Origin: Taudactylus pleione | Taxonomy: Eukaryota; Chordata; Amphibia; Anura; Myobatrachidae | Assembly (NCBI GenBank): GCA_031769625.1 | Contig: JAUIMM010000602.1 | Location: 434,001 to 498,000, forward strand | DNA: 64,000 bases | Direction: 5' to 3' | Notes under the pieces: generated by a model | What the model saw: the letters and a program-made list of their open reading frames with translations, nothing else | Told to the model about the DNA's origin: nothing | The model's database searches: none | Program-made: the position numbers and the translations under genes | Shown: positions 31,399 to 43,691 of the stretch, piece after piece | How positions within the stretch are numbered: the first letter of the stretch is position 1 | Layout of the letters: the number at the start of each line of letters is the position of its first letter

Positions 31399-32725
31399 GG
31401 ACAAGTGTTAGGGGAGAGAATAGATGGGTTTAAAAAGGAAGAGACAGGAGAATCGGTTACATAACAGACAGGAGTTAGGACAGAAGGGTCATTATTATAT
31501 AATCACCACATGGGGGAATGTGACATACATGGAATATAATATATAGAGGATAAAGTATACATAACAGACAGGAGTAAGGACAGAGGGTAATTATTATGTA
31601 ATCACTACATGGGGGAATGTGACATACATGGAATATAATATGGAGAGGATAAAGTATACATAACAGACAGGAGTAAGGACAGAAGGGTCATTATTATATA
31701 ATCACCACATGGAGGAATGTGACATACATGGAATATAATATGGAGAGGATAAAGTATACATAACAGACAGGAGTAAGGACAGAAGGGTCATTATTATATA
31801 ATCACCACATGGGGGAATGTGACATACATGGAATATAATATGGAGAGGATAAAGTATACATAACAGACAGGAGTAAGGACAGAATGGTAATTATTATATA
31901 ATCACCACATGGGGGAATCTGAAATACATGGAATATAATATGGAGAGGATAAAGTATACATAACAGACAGGAGTAAGGACAGAAGGGTCATTATTATATA
32001 ATCACCACATGGAGGAATGTGACATACATGGAATATAATATGGAGAGGATAAAGTATACATAACAGACAGGAGTAAGGACAGAAGGGTCATTATTATATA
32101 ATCACCACGTGGGAGAATGTGACATACATGGAATATAATATGGAGAGGATAAAGTATACATAACAGACAGGAGTAAGGACAGAAGGGTCATTATTATATA
32201 ATCACCACGTGGGAGAATGTGACATACATGGAATATAATATGGAGAGGATAAAGGATACATAACAGACAGGAGTAAGGAGAGAAGGGTAATTATTATATA
32301 ATCACCACATGGAGGAATGTGACATACATGGAATATAATATGGAGAGGATAAAGTATACATAACAGACAGGAGTAAGGACAGAAGGGTCATTATTATATA
32401 GTCACCACATGGGGGAATGTGACATACATGGAATATAATATGGAGAGGATAAAGTATACATAACAGACAGGAGTAAGGACAGAGGGTAATTATTATGTAA
32501 TCACTACATGGGGGAATGTGACATACATGGAATATAATATGGAGAGGATAAAATATACATAACAGACAGGAGTAAGGACAGAAGGGTCATTATTATATAA
32601 TCACCACATGGGAGAATGTGACATACAGGGAATATAATATAGAGAGGATAAAGTATACATAACAGACAGGAGTAAGGACAGAAGGGTAATTATTATATAA
32701 TCACCACGTGGGAGAATGTGACATA

Positions 32726-34202
32726 CAGTCAGGTCCATAAATATTGGGACATTGACAGAATTTTCATATTTTGGCCTCTATTCACCACCACAATGGTTTT
32801 GAAATGAAACAAACAAGATGTGCTTTAACTGCAGACTTTCAGATTTGATTTGAGGGTAATTACATCCAAGTCGGGTGAACGGTGTAGGAATTACAACGGT
32901 TTCTATATGTGCCTCTCACTTTTTAAGGGGCCAAAAGTAATGGGACTATCAACTCAAAAGCTATTTCATGGACAGGTGTGGGCTATTCCCTCATTATTTC
33001 ATTATCAATTAAGAAGGTAAAAGGTCTGGAGTTGATCCTAGGTGTGACATTTTCACTTAGAATCAGTTGATGTCGACTCTTAATATGAGATCCAAAGAGC
33101 TGTCACTATCAGTGAAGCAAGCCATCATTAGGCTGAAAAATCAAAACAAACCCATCAGAGAGCTAGCAAAAACATTAGGTGTGGCCAAATAAACTGTTTG
33201 GAACATTCTTAAAAAGAAAGAACTCACCGGAGAGCTCAGCAACACCAAAAGACCCGGAAGCCCACGGAAAACAACTGTGGTGGATGACAGAAGAATTATT
33301 TCCCTGGAGAAGAAAAACCCCTTCACAACAGTTGGCCAAATCAAGAACACTCTCCAGGAGGTAGATGTATATGTGTCAAAATCAACAATCAAGAGAAGAC
33401 TTCACAAGAGTGAATATAGAGGGTTCACCACAAGATGCAAACCATTGGTGAGCCACAAAAACAGGAAGACCAGATTAAAGTTTGCCAAACAAAATCTAAA
33501 AAAGCCATTACAGTTCTGGAACAACATCCTATGGACAGATGAGAAAAAGATCAACTTGTACCAGAGTGATGGGAAGAGAAGAGTACGGAGAAGGAAAGGA
33601 ACTGCTCATGATCCAAAACGTACCACCTCATCAGTGAAGCATGATGGTGGTAGTGTCATGGTGTGGGCATGTATGGCTGCCAATGGAACTGGTTCCCTTG
33701 TATTTATTGATGATGTGACTGCTGACAAAAGCAGCAGAATGAATTCTGAAGTGTTTCGGGCAATATTATATGCTCATATTCAGTCAAATGCTTCAGAACT
33801 CATTGGACGGCGCTTCACAGTGCAGATGGACAATGACCCAAAGTATACTGCAAAAGCAACCAAATAGTTTTTTAAGGCTAAAAAGTGGAATGTTATGCAA
33901 AGGCCAAGTCAATCCCCTGACCTGAATCCGATTGAGCATGCATTTCACTTGATGAAGACAAAACTGAAGGGAAAATACCCCAAGAACAAGCAGGAACTGA
34001 AGACATTTGCAATAGAGGCCTGGCAGAGCATCACCAGGGATGAAACCCAGCGTCTGGTGATTTCTATGCGTTCCAGACTTCAGGCTGTAATTGCCTGCAA
34101 AGGATTTGTAAGAAAGTATTAAAAAGTGAAAGTTAGATTTAGGATTGTTTAGGCCAAAATATGAAAATTCTGTCAATGTCCCAATATTTATGGACCTGAC
34201 TG
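32726..34202 (+). mobile_element. Tc1-like transposon, copy 1
   Basis: 1477-bp element starting 'cagtcaggtccataaatatt' and ending with the complement, flanked by TA dinucleotides (32724-32725, 34203-34204). Inverted ends extend at least 50 bp. It interrupts the 100-bp array. It encodes a dead transposase. Confidence 0.95.
33085..34122 (+). pseudogene. Tc1-like transposase, two nonsense codons
   Basis: Reading frame from ATG 33085 (M-R-S-K-E-L-S) to a natural stop at 34120-34122, about 345 codons, the usual Tc1 size. The N-terminal paired-type DNA-binding helices are followed by a DD34E catalytic core: LWTDEKKINLY (first D), QMDNDPKYTAKA (second D) and LNPIEHAF (E). In-frame stops are TAA at 33190-33192 (after V-A-K) and TAG at 33865-33867 (A-T-K stop, where the sister copy has Glu). 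It is inactive as read, but recent enough to be otherwise intact. Copy 2 lies at 53711-54741. Confidence 0.92.
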
Positions 34203-35829
34203 TACATGGAATATAATATGGAGAGGATAAAGTATACGTAACAGACAGGTGTGAAGACAGAAGGGTAATTATTATATAATCACCACATGGGGGGAATGTG
34301 AAATACATATGTATACTTTATCCTCTCCATATTATATTCCATGTATGTCACATTCCCCCATGTGGTGATTATATAATAATTATCCTTCTGTCCTTACTCC
34401 TGTCTGTTATAATATAATATGGAGAGGATAAAGTATACATAACAGACAGGAGTAAGGGCAGTAGGGTCATTATTATATAGTCACCACATGGGGGAATGTG
34501 ACATACATGGAGTATAATATGGAGAGGATAAAGAATACATAACAGACAGGAGTAAGGACAGAAGGGTAATTATTATATAATCACCACATGGGGGAATGTG
34601 ACATACATAGAATGTAATATGGAGAGGATAAAGTATACATAACAGACAGGAGTAAGGACAGAAGGGTAATTATTATATAATCACCACATGGGGGAATGTG
34701 ACATACATAGAATGTAATATGGAGAGGATAAAGTATACATAACAGACAGGAGTAAGGACAGAAGGGTCATTATTATATAATCACCACATGGGGGAATGTG
34801 ACATACATGGAATACAATATGGAGAGGATAAAGTATACATAACAGACAGGAGTAAGGACAGAAGGGTAATTATTATATAATCACCACATGGGGGAATGTC
34901 CCATAAGGGAAGCAGGAGCTGCGGAGGTCTCATGGGGGAGGGTAGAAAAGTATCACTGGAACAGCATGGAGATGCAAGGGATTACAGCCTCACAGGAAGG
35001 CAAATGGGAAATAAACAGTTAAATAAACAGAGTGGAGACATGAGAGCCATATAACAACAGGAAGGAGGTGGTAGAGGCTCAGGAAACAGCGTCCAGGCAC
35101 ACTGTGGAGAGCAGACTGTGTCTGAAAATGGCGGCTCCCGTCGATCCCCAGGCACACTTGGGTAAAATAGGAGATGTGTGGGGAGTGCAGCGGTGGCTGC
35201 GACGATGACATCACGCAGCCCGCCAGCAAAGCTCCAAAATTTAGGCCACGGCTTCTGGAGGCTCACTAGGCCGCAATTCACTGGGTGCCATGGAGCCGCT
35301 TTAGAGTTCAGGGATCAGACCAGGGGGACTGCAGACACACCAGGAAGGGAGGACAAGCCGTCAGGGAGGTAATAGATGGGGCTATATTGCCATTAAAGGT
35401 GCGGAAATCGGGAGCTCCGGGAAAGTGCTGCTGCCCAGGAAGCCAGTCAGACTATGCCCCCCCTTTAAAGCATTTTAAATATACACTCTGTGTGCACCCG
35501 GCTTTTCTCACCCAGACTGTCACAACTCTCGAACGGATTGTGGATGTTACCCGTATTCAGCGAATTGGCTTGACCTATAGCTTAGGCATGGAGTCTAATG
35601 TGCTGGCGGTATTCACCAGGGACCCTCGAAAGAAGGTATGTGCTTGGCTGCGTCCGACAAACAGGTCGCGGCCCTCAGGTTAGGTTTCCTTATACAAGTG
35701 CTGGTGAACTTTGGTCGGTATGCAGGAGACTTTAGCGTAGTCGACGAGCCAGGTCAAAACAGACAAGACGGTACCAGGGAGCCGCCGATCTGGTAAGTAC
35801 AAACCGGCATCCGGCGCACTGTGATGCAC

Positions 35830-37962
35830 ACACTGCAGCCCTGTGATGTTCCTAGATGCAGTGCTCTATAGCCCTGTGATGTTCCTAGATGCAGTGCCCT
35901 ACAGCACTGTGATGTTCCTAGATGCAGTGCCCTACAGCACTGCGATGTTCCTAGATGCAGTGCCCCACGGCACTGCAATGTTCCTAGATGCAGTGCCCCA
36001 CGGCACTGCAATGTTCCTAGATGCAGTGCCCCACGGCACTGTAATGTTCCTAGATGCAGTGCCCCGCAGCACTGTAATGTTCCTAGATGCAGTGCCCCGC
36101 AGCACTGTGATGTTCCTAGATGCAGTACCCTACAGCCCTGTGATGTTCCTAGTTGCAGTACCCTACAGCACTGTGATGTTCCTAGATGCAGTGCCCTACA
36201 GCCCTGTGATGTTCCTAGATGCAGTGCCCTACAGCCCTGTGATGTTCCTAGATGCAGTGCCCTACAGCCCTGTGATGTTCCTAGTTGCAGTACCCTACAG
36301 CCCTGTGATGTTCCTAGATGCAGTGCCCTACAGCCCTGTGATGTTCCTAGATGCAGTGCCCTACAGCACTGTGATGTTCCTAGATGCAGTGCATTACAGC
36401 ACTGTGATGTTCCTAGATGCAGTGCCCCACAGCATTGTAATGTTCCTAGATGCAGTGCCCCACAGCACTGTGATGTTCCTAGATGCAGTGCCCCACAGCA
36501 CTGTGATGTTCCTAGATGCAGTGCCCCACAGCACTGTGATGTTCCTAGATGCCGTGCCCCACGGCACTGTGATGTTCCTAGATGCCGTGCCCCACGGCAC
36601 TGTGATGTTCCTAGATGCCGTGCCCTGCGGCACTGTGATGTTCCTAGATGCCGTGCCCTGCGGCACTGTGATGTTCCTAGTTGCAGTGCACTACGGCATT
36701 GTGATGTTCCTAGATGCATTGCACTACGGCATTGTGATGTTCCTAGATGCAGGGCTCTACAGTACTGTGATGTTCCTAGTTGCCGTACCCTACAGCACTG
36801 TGATGTTCCTAGTTGCAGTGCACTACAGCATTGTGATGTTCCTAGATGCAGTGCACTACAGCACTGTGATGTTCCTAGATGCAGGGCTCTACAGTACTGT
36901 GATGTTCCTAGATGCCGTGCCCTACAGCACTGTGATGTTCCTAGTTGCAGTGCACTACAGCATTGTGATGTTCCTAGATGCAGTACCCTACAGCCCTGTA
37001 ATGTTCCTAGATGCAGTGCCCCACAGCACTGTAATGTTCCTAGATGCCGTACCCCACGGCACTGTAATGTTCCTAGATGCAGTGCCCCACAGCACTGTAA
37101 TGTTCCTAGTTGCAGTACCCTACAGCACTGTGATGTTCCTAGATGCAGTGCCCTACAGCCCCGTGATGTTCCTAGATGCAGTGCCCTACAGCACTGTGAT
37201 GTTCCTAGATGCAGTGCATTACAGCACTGTGATGTTCCTAGATGCAGTGCCCCACAGCATTGTAATGTTCCTAGATGCAGTGCCCCACAGCACTGTAATG
37301 TTCCTAGATGCAGTGCCCCACAGCACTGTAATGTTCCTAGATGCAGTGCCCCACAGCACTGTGATGTTCCTAGATGCAGTGCCCCATGGCACTGTGATGT
37401 TCCTAGATGCCGTGCCCCACGGCACTGTGATGTTCCTAGATGCCGTGCCCCGCGGCACTGTGATGTTCCTAGATGCCGTGCCCCGCGGCACTGTGATGTT
37501 CCTAGTTGCAGTGCACTACAGCATTGTGATGTTCCTAGATGCATTGCACTACAGCACTGTGATGTTCCTAGATGCAGGGCTCTACAGTACTGTGATGTTC
37601 CTAGTTGCCGTACCCTACAGCACTGTGATGTTCCTAGTTGCAGTGCACTACAGCATTGTGATGTTCCTAGATGCAGTGCACTACAGCACTGTGATGTTCC
37701 TAGATGCAGGGCTCTACAGTACTGTGATGTTCCTAGATGCCGTGCCTTACAGCACTGTGATGTTCCTCGTTGCAGTGCACTACAGCATTGTGATGTTCCT
37801 AGATGCAGTACCCTACAGCCCTGTGATGTTCCTAGATGCAGTACCCTACAGCACTGTAATGTTCCTAGATGCAGTGCCCCACAGCACTGTAATGTTCCTA
37901 GATGCCGTGCCCTACAGCACTGTGATGTTCCTAGATGCAGTGCTCTACAGCACTGTGTTAAA
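35830..37962. repeat. 33-bp minisatellite
   Basis: About 65 units of 'gatgttcctagatgcagtgc' plus 'cctacagcactgt'. Variant patterns recur 825 bp apart (25 units; for example 36394 and 37219). The unit is 11 codons, so both strands have open frames of 600-700 codons; these are artefacts. It lies in intron 5 of the plus-strand gene. Confidence 0.96.
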
Positions 37963-39049
37963 ACACATTTTTACTGTTTAATAGATATATACATTTTATA
38001 GCAGCTTGTTTGCTTAGCCATGGTATGTAAACTAATCTTGGCACATGTCATTGGGACTTTATCCCCCTTACTGCTGGGTGGTGCTGGTAGCTGCCCTCCC
38101 TGTCCCTAGCATACACTTTATGCCAGCCCTGCCACCTTGAAGCTCGGCAGCCACCAGAAGTACTCCGATGCTGCTTATATACATCCCAGCACATCGTTGA
38201 CCTTTCCTCAGCGCCGGGAATTAGACATTTCCACGTCACAGCTGCTGGGCCCAGACGTACATACTATTATACATAGGAAAAGAGCAAGAATGAGGCGCTG
38301 GTCAGTTATAGGATTTATTCATTAACAAGGGGAAAACATACATAATTACAACAAGACACATAATTGCACCTTTAATAAAAGCCAAAAAGCCATCATTAGG
38401 AAAAACACATTCTATATTGTTACAATAATTAAATAGACATATAGATTAGCTAATTAGAGGACTTCACTATAGCAATGCCTAACATAAAAGTGGCTGAATT
38501 ATCTCCAGCCGATGCTGACAGTCGCTCAGTAGCAGAAGAAATGTTACTTCTGCTCACACGCCTCAATCAGCATCAGTAAAAGGCTTGCTTAGTAATTGTA
38601 GCACAGCACATTGTTAGATCAGCAGCAGGAAAACGCCTGCTTAGTAATTGTAGCACAGCCCATTGTTAGTCCAGCAGCAGCTGGCAGTATATCTCTCATA
38701 CTCAGGGACTTGTCCACTTCCTTCCTGCATTGTACATGGGACTGTCGCCCAGTGACATATTTATGGAGAGGTTTTCAGTTGTATTCCTCTACTCACTTAA
38801 ATGCACCACTCTTCTCCCCCCTCCCCAGGTATGTGCAGTGTCAGGGATCCTCCACTCGCAGAAAAGGGGTAACTGATAGTCCTAGCTCGTAACTGTGTCC
38901 TCCAAACCATGATACGGACATACCCTCCTTCCATAGTTTTATTCAAGAATATTGTTCCTTTTAGTGCATGTGTTATATGAATTGGGTGGTATCCTCTTTC
39001 CACACTTGTGTCAGGGGACTCTTAAGTCTTTTGGAAAAATTTTAATAAT

Positions 39050-39081
<32 letters not shown>

Positions 39082-39296
39082 GGTGAAGGTGTGTGTAAGG
39101 ACAGTGAACGATCACAAATTCCCCCAGAGCAAATTAATTGTTAATCATTAGATCAAAAATAAGTGTATACATAAAGAGCAGTAAAGTGGCCAAATAGCAC
39201 AAAAGTCACTGATCCTTAAAATGAAAGGTGGCCGCAGTCTTCTTTAGACCCCGTTTGGCAGACGGAGAAGGCCGTTCTGGAAAGAGGTTATAAAGG

Positions 39297-39914
39297 CATG
39301 CGCCTGATAGTGTAATATTATTAAAGTTGCAACCAGTGCTCAAATCAAATGTGCGTACCAAAGAAAACACTTTAAAGCTTATATGAATTCCAAATTGCAA
39401 AGTTCACACTGAATGGGATGGACTCAGGATGTCATCAGCTGGCTCACCTTAAAAGAGTTAATTCAAGCCCATAAGGGAGAGGGATAATATAGTGTAGTAT
39501 TTTCTACATATATATTGTGGCAAATATAATAAAGGCTGCGTACCAAATAATGCTATATTTATAGCCTGTAGTAATGTCTTTCCAAAAATCTCCTAGTATC
39601 CCTTTTTAGTACTCCACAGGAATGTATATGATGAGTACACACAAGCAGGCTATAAATATAGCATTATTTGGTACGCAGCCTTATATTTGCTACAATATAT
39701 ATGAAGGAAATACTGCACTATATTATCCCTCTCCCTTATGGGCTTGAATTAGCTCTTTTAAGGTGATCCAGCTGATGACATCCTGAGTCCATCCCATTCT
39801 GTGTGAACTTTGCAATTTGGAATTCAAATAAGCTATAAAGTTTTTCCTTTTGGTGCGCACATTTGATTTGAGCGCCGGTTGCCACTTTAATGATATTACA
39901 CTATAAGTGGCATG
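39297..39914. mobile_element. Long fold-back element, about 270-bp arms
   Basis: Left arm 39297-39568 and right arm 39646-39914 are inverted copies (for example 'gaattccaaattgcaaagtt' and its complement), with a 77-bp loop. (TA)n tracts lie nearby on both sides (39058-39080, 39924-39962). No coding capacity. Confidence 0.85.
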
Positions 39915-39919
39915 TTTAT

Positions 39920-39968
<49 letters not shown>

Positions 39969-39990
39969 TATATATACATATACAGTATAT

Positions 39991-40211
39991 TGCACACTCA
40001 CCCCCTCGTTCCAGAGAAAATTCCAGGACTTGCTCTCCACTACAAAAAAAACAGGTTTAATCCAATATAACGGTTACATAACACAGACCAATTTTGGGCC
40101 TCTGAATTGGTCTGTATTATGTAACCTTTATATTGGATTAAACCTGTTTTTTTTTTTTGTGGTGGAGTGCAAGTCCTGGAATCTTCTCTGGAAGGAGCGG
40201 GTGAGTGTGCA
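39991..40211. mobile_element. Short fold-back MITE, about 100-bp arms
   Basis: Begins 'tgcacactcacccc' and ends with its complement 'gggtgagtgtgca'. Arms contain 'aacaggtttaatccaatata' and its complement. It lies between (TA)n tracts 39924-39962 and 40288-40311. Confidence 0.83.
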
Positions 40212-40443
40212 TTTTTACTATACATATGGACTCTGCACCAGTCGAATGTGAATTAGTATGGTTGTGTGCCTGCTCGGATTGAACAAATATATATATATAT
40301 ATATATATATCTCCATACATTTCTAATTAATAAAAATATATATAAATAATGGTGTAGGATGTGTTTCACCACAAGTTTGTTGCTTCCACAGTGGGTTTTC
40401 TTTCTAGAAGGATGTATTTTTTTGTGTTTTGTAATTTTTTTAG

Positions 40444-41131
40444 GTTGATGTTACGACTAATATTAAGGTTGAAGATATAGAGGGAGAAGAAGAGACATAT
40501 GTGACTGATATGAAGGCAGAAGATATAGAGGGAGAAGAAGAGATGTATGTGACTGATAATAAGGCAGAAGATATAGAGGGAGAAGAAGAGACGTATGTGA
40601 CTGATATGAAGGCAGAAGATATAGAGGGAGAAGAAGAGATGTATGTGACCGATAATAAGGCAGAAGATATAGAGGGAGAAGAAGAGACGTATGTGACTGG
40701 TATGAAGGCAGAAGATATAGAGGGAGAAGAAGAGACGTATGTGACTGATATAAAGGCAGAAGATATAGAGGGAGAAGAAGAGATGTATGTGACTGATATG
40801 AAGGCAGAAGATACAGAGGGAGGAGAACAGACGTATGTGAGTGATATGAAGACAGAAGATATAGAAGGAGAAGAAGAGACGTATGTGACTGATATTAAGG
40901 CAGAAGATACAGAGGGACGAGAACAGACGTATGTGACTGATATGAAGGCAGAAGATATAGAGGGAGAAGAAGAGACGTATGTGAGTGATATGAAGACAGA
41001 AGATATAGAGGGAGAAGAAGAGACATATGTGACAGATATGAAGGCAGAAGATATAGAGGGAGAAGAAGAGATGTATATGATGGGTGATCAGCAGTGTAAG
41101 GAGGAGGAAATCCCTACAGATATCAGCACAG
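40444..41131 (+). CDS. Acidic-repeat exon (exon 6) of plus-strand ZNF gene
   Basis: 688-bp exon between 'ttttttag' and donor G|GTGAGT. It is a coding minisatellite of 48-bp units: about 13 copies of a 16-residue acidic module (EDIEGEEETYVTDMKA type) after V-D-V-T-T-N-I-K-V, ending CKEEEIPTDISTG. It is strongly acidic. Several copies contain IKVE or IKAE, which fit a SUMO acceptor consensus; in others the first residue is Met or Asn. The frame is phase 0 in and phase 1 out and joins the finger exon as G|AT. The minus-strand paralogue has about five modules. Confidence 0.85.
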
Positions 41132-41186
41132 GTGAGTAATAAAGACTTATTACAGAAAAGAGTCACATACCCCTTGCACTACAACA

Positions 41187-41473
41187 CAGGGCTGTAACTA
41201 GCTATGGGCAACCGGTGCTGTTGCACAGGTTGCAGAGGCTTTGTGGGCAGCACCTTTAACCGGCCCTTGCTCCTGGCTAGCAGTATGCCTGCAGCCAGGA
41301 TTGCTGGTGGAGTACCCGGGGAGCATCCTGTGGACACTCCAGATAAGCATCTTGGCCAGTATATGTAGCCATTTGTCGCACTTACTGAAGTAGTGGGTCA
41401 CGCCTCTACCATGTAATGTAATGATGTTGCATGCTCAATGGGTGGGGTCAGCACAGGGCGCAACCGTGCCCTG
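41187..41473. mobile_element. hAT-like MITE with 8-bp target duplication
   Basis: Starts 'cagggctgtaactagctatg' and ends 'caaccgtgccctg', flanked by CTACAACA at 41179-41186 and 41474-41481. The ends resemble those of the element at 31156-31398. Confidence 0.82.
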
Positions 41474-41846
41474 CTACAACAATCCCTTATTCTACACGCT
41501 CATCCAAAGCTTGGCCTGGCCTACTGATACTACACAGGATAATATGCTGAATGTTTGTGCTCACTTCCTAATAAGAAGAACTGGTAGACATTTCTGTACA
41601 TTGAAGGGATCACCATGAGGGTGGGGAACATGTCTTTTGGGATTAAATAATTTCCGCCCACACTACTCACCTGCTTTTTTATAATGGAAATTTGCAATGA
41701 AAACAAATATTCATGTAAATATTCCCCAAAATGGCGACCTCTGCGCATTTCCAGCTTCTCTCTCCGTATGGATATTGTGCATCTTTCCTGTAAGCCTGGA
41801 GGCAGCAGTGTCTTGTTCACGTGCCTTCAGCTTTCATTGTCTAGTA

Positions 41847-42004
41847 CAGGCCTGGCCAACCTGTGACCCTCCAGCTGTTGTGTAACTACACATCCCAGCA
41901 TGCCCTGCCACAGTTTTAGCATTTCTTAATAGCCAAGCTGCGGCAGGTCATGCTGGGACTTGTAGTTTCACAGCAGCTGGAGAGCTACATGATGGCCAGG
42001 CCTG
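41847..42004. mobile_element. Palindromic hAT-like MITE with 8-bp target duplication
   Basis: Starts 'caggcctggccaacctg' and ends 'gatggccaggcctg'; the arms contain 'actacacatcccagcatgcc' and its near complement. Flanked by GTCTAGTA at 41839-41846 and 42005-42012. Confidence 0.88.
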
Positions 42005-43691
42005 GTCTAGTATATCAGAACACATTATATCTATAGTATATGAGATATACTCTCCTTTCATGTCACAAAGTAATCTCCAGCGCAAGTAAATTATTAAAAC
42101 AAACATGTCCGCGCCTGGGTTACCCATATTGTCCATTTGCCACGGTGATGCCTTTGCCTTTTGGTTTTCCTGCATATTGGAGTTTCCTATTCATGCCTTC
42201 CATACTAAGGAGACCAGTCATGTAACACGTCATGTTTAAGTCACAGTAATTTAGTTTTCTTCATGATGAGTACATATTCTGTGTAATAAGTGTCAGGCTT
42301 ATCACAGGAGGAATGTAATTATCCTGTTACTGTGAAATTTAGATTCTATTTAATTTTGGTTTCCTGATGCGATAACTTATGTAGAGAGGTTTGGGCTGGA
42401 CCCCCGCTGTGTTCTATACATTATCTCTATGTAAAGAACTGATCTGGCTCTGTAAGGTGTATACGCTCTGACTATCTGAGAGGAGAGAACCTGTGTAACA
42501 TCTTGTATGTTTGGAGTAACTGTCTTTGTATAGACAAATCCTATGAGCAATAAATACCCAATTGCCTTAGACACCTGCATCTGCTCGTATCCTGTGACTA
42601 CCAGAGAAGCACCAAACACTACTTCCAGCTGTTCTGGTTGAGTCCAGTGTCTTCAAGCTCTCTGCCAGCTGCCCTGTGCAGACTGGTCCACAGTGAGAGA
42701 TCAGTGGCAATTAGCCAACACCACCCAGAAGTCAGTAACAGGCGGTTGCTGACAGTAACAATCCCTATGAGTGTTAAAGTAAGCCCAAAATAATTCTACG
42801 ATCACCTGGAGGAACAAGGACATCTGGCACTTTGGGGCTTGTCACCTCCGCCGACCATCTGTGTGTATCCAGCAAAGGACAGTATAGGGATCTGTTCATA
42901 GTTTGCTCAAAACATTTAAGCTTGCAGCCCGGCATCAGGAGTTCCTAATATTCTGCAAGTTCCTACTCTATGAATGATCCTTCATACACCACTAACTTGT
43001 AGTTACATCTTCCTCACCACCCAGCTACAGAAGCTAATTGTGAAACAAAAACCTATTGCCATGTGACTGGTACCATGTAACGTATGGGTAACATCCAGCG
43101 CTGGCCTATTTCTTTTGTTTGAAAATTGCACCTACAGTCCTGAATGCTGTCAATCAAGCCGATATGAGGCTGTTTTGGGTGTGGCTCACTAGCCTGTGCT
43201 TGTTTAGGCGTTAGCCTCTGGATCTGGGAGGTGAGCACGTTACCAGCAGTGTAATGGTGTTTGATGTATATACAATATAGATACTTGCAGGAACCTTGAT
43301 ACTGGGCTGTAAGCATAAATGTTTTGCTTACGTCCTTGTGCTTGAATTGCTAGATGTACCCAGGTTTGTAGTGGTGACGCCAATGCCGATAACAATTGTC
43401 TTTATGTTTTGCTGAAGTCCTTGTGCTTGGATTGCTAGATGCAACCAGGTATGTAATGATGGCGCCAATGCCGACAACAATTGTCTTTATGTTTTGTATT
43501 AGAATAAACATGTAACCCCTGTGATAATTATAGCATAGTATAATATGTGACCATTATACATTGTACTATGACACAACGGAACTTCCCCATTTGTTACTAA
43601 TTTGGGGAACTGTCACCGTAGTCCCTATTAGAAAACTATCCCAGTTACAGGGAAACAATACTTTTATCATATATTATTTTATTCCCAGCAG

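Larger units (their letters stand above)
31440..34905. repeat. 100-bp tandem array, split by a Tc1-like element
   Basis: About 20 units with 'ataacagacaggagtaagga' and 'atggagaggataaagtatac' (31440-32725 and 34203-34905). One complete unit, 34311-34410, is inverted relative to its neighbours. Confidence 0.95.
30511..40443 (+). other. Intron 5 of plus-strand ZNF gene
   Basis: 9.9 kb, against 150 bp for the equivalent intron of the minus gene; the first about 100 bp are still homologous. The expansion comes from a MITE, a hAT element, a 100-bp array with a Tc1-like insertion, a 33-bp array and fold-back elements. Segments 34906-35820 and 37966-39290 show no recognisable gene; 35285-35683 is open for 132 codons but matches no family I know. 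Confidence 0.75.
41132..43691 (+). other. Intron 6 of plus-strand ZNF gene
   Basis: 2.56 kb with two hAT-like MITEs (41187-41473, 41847-42004) and a roughly 95-bp direct duplication at about 43310-43497 ('cttgtgcttg.attgctagat' units). The rest, 42013-43300, shows nothing recognisable. Confidence 0.7.

Noticed and set aside
32726..34202. Active Tc1-like transposon
   Set aside because: Ends are good, but the transposase frame has two nonsense codons.
35754..37981. Open frames of 596 and 712 codons on opposite strands
   Set aside because: The 33-bp unit is 11 codons; openness on both strands shows an artefact of the minisatellite.
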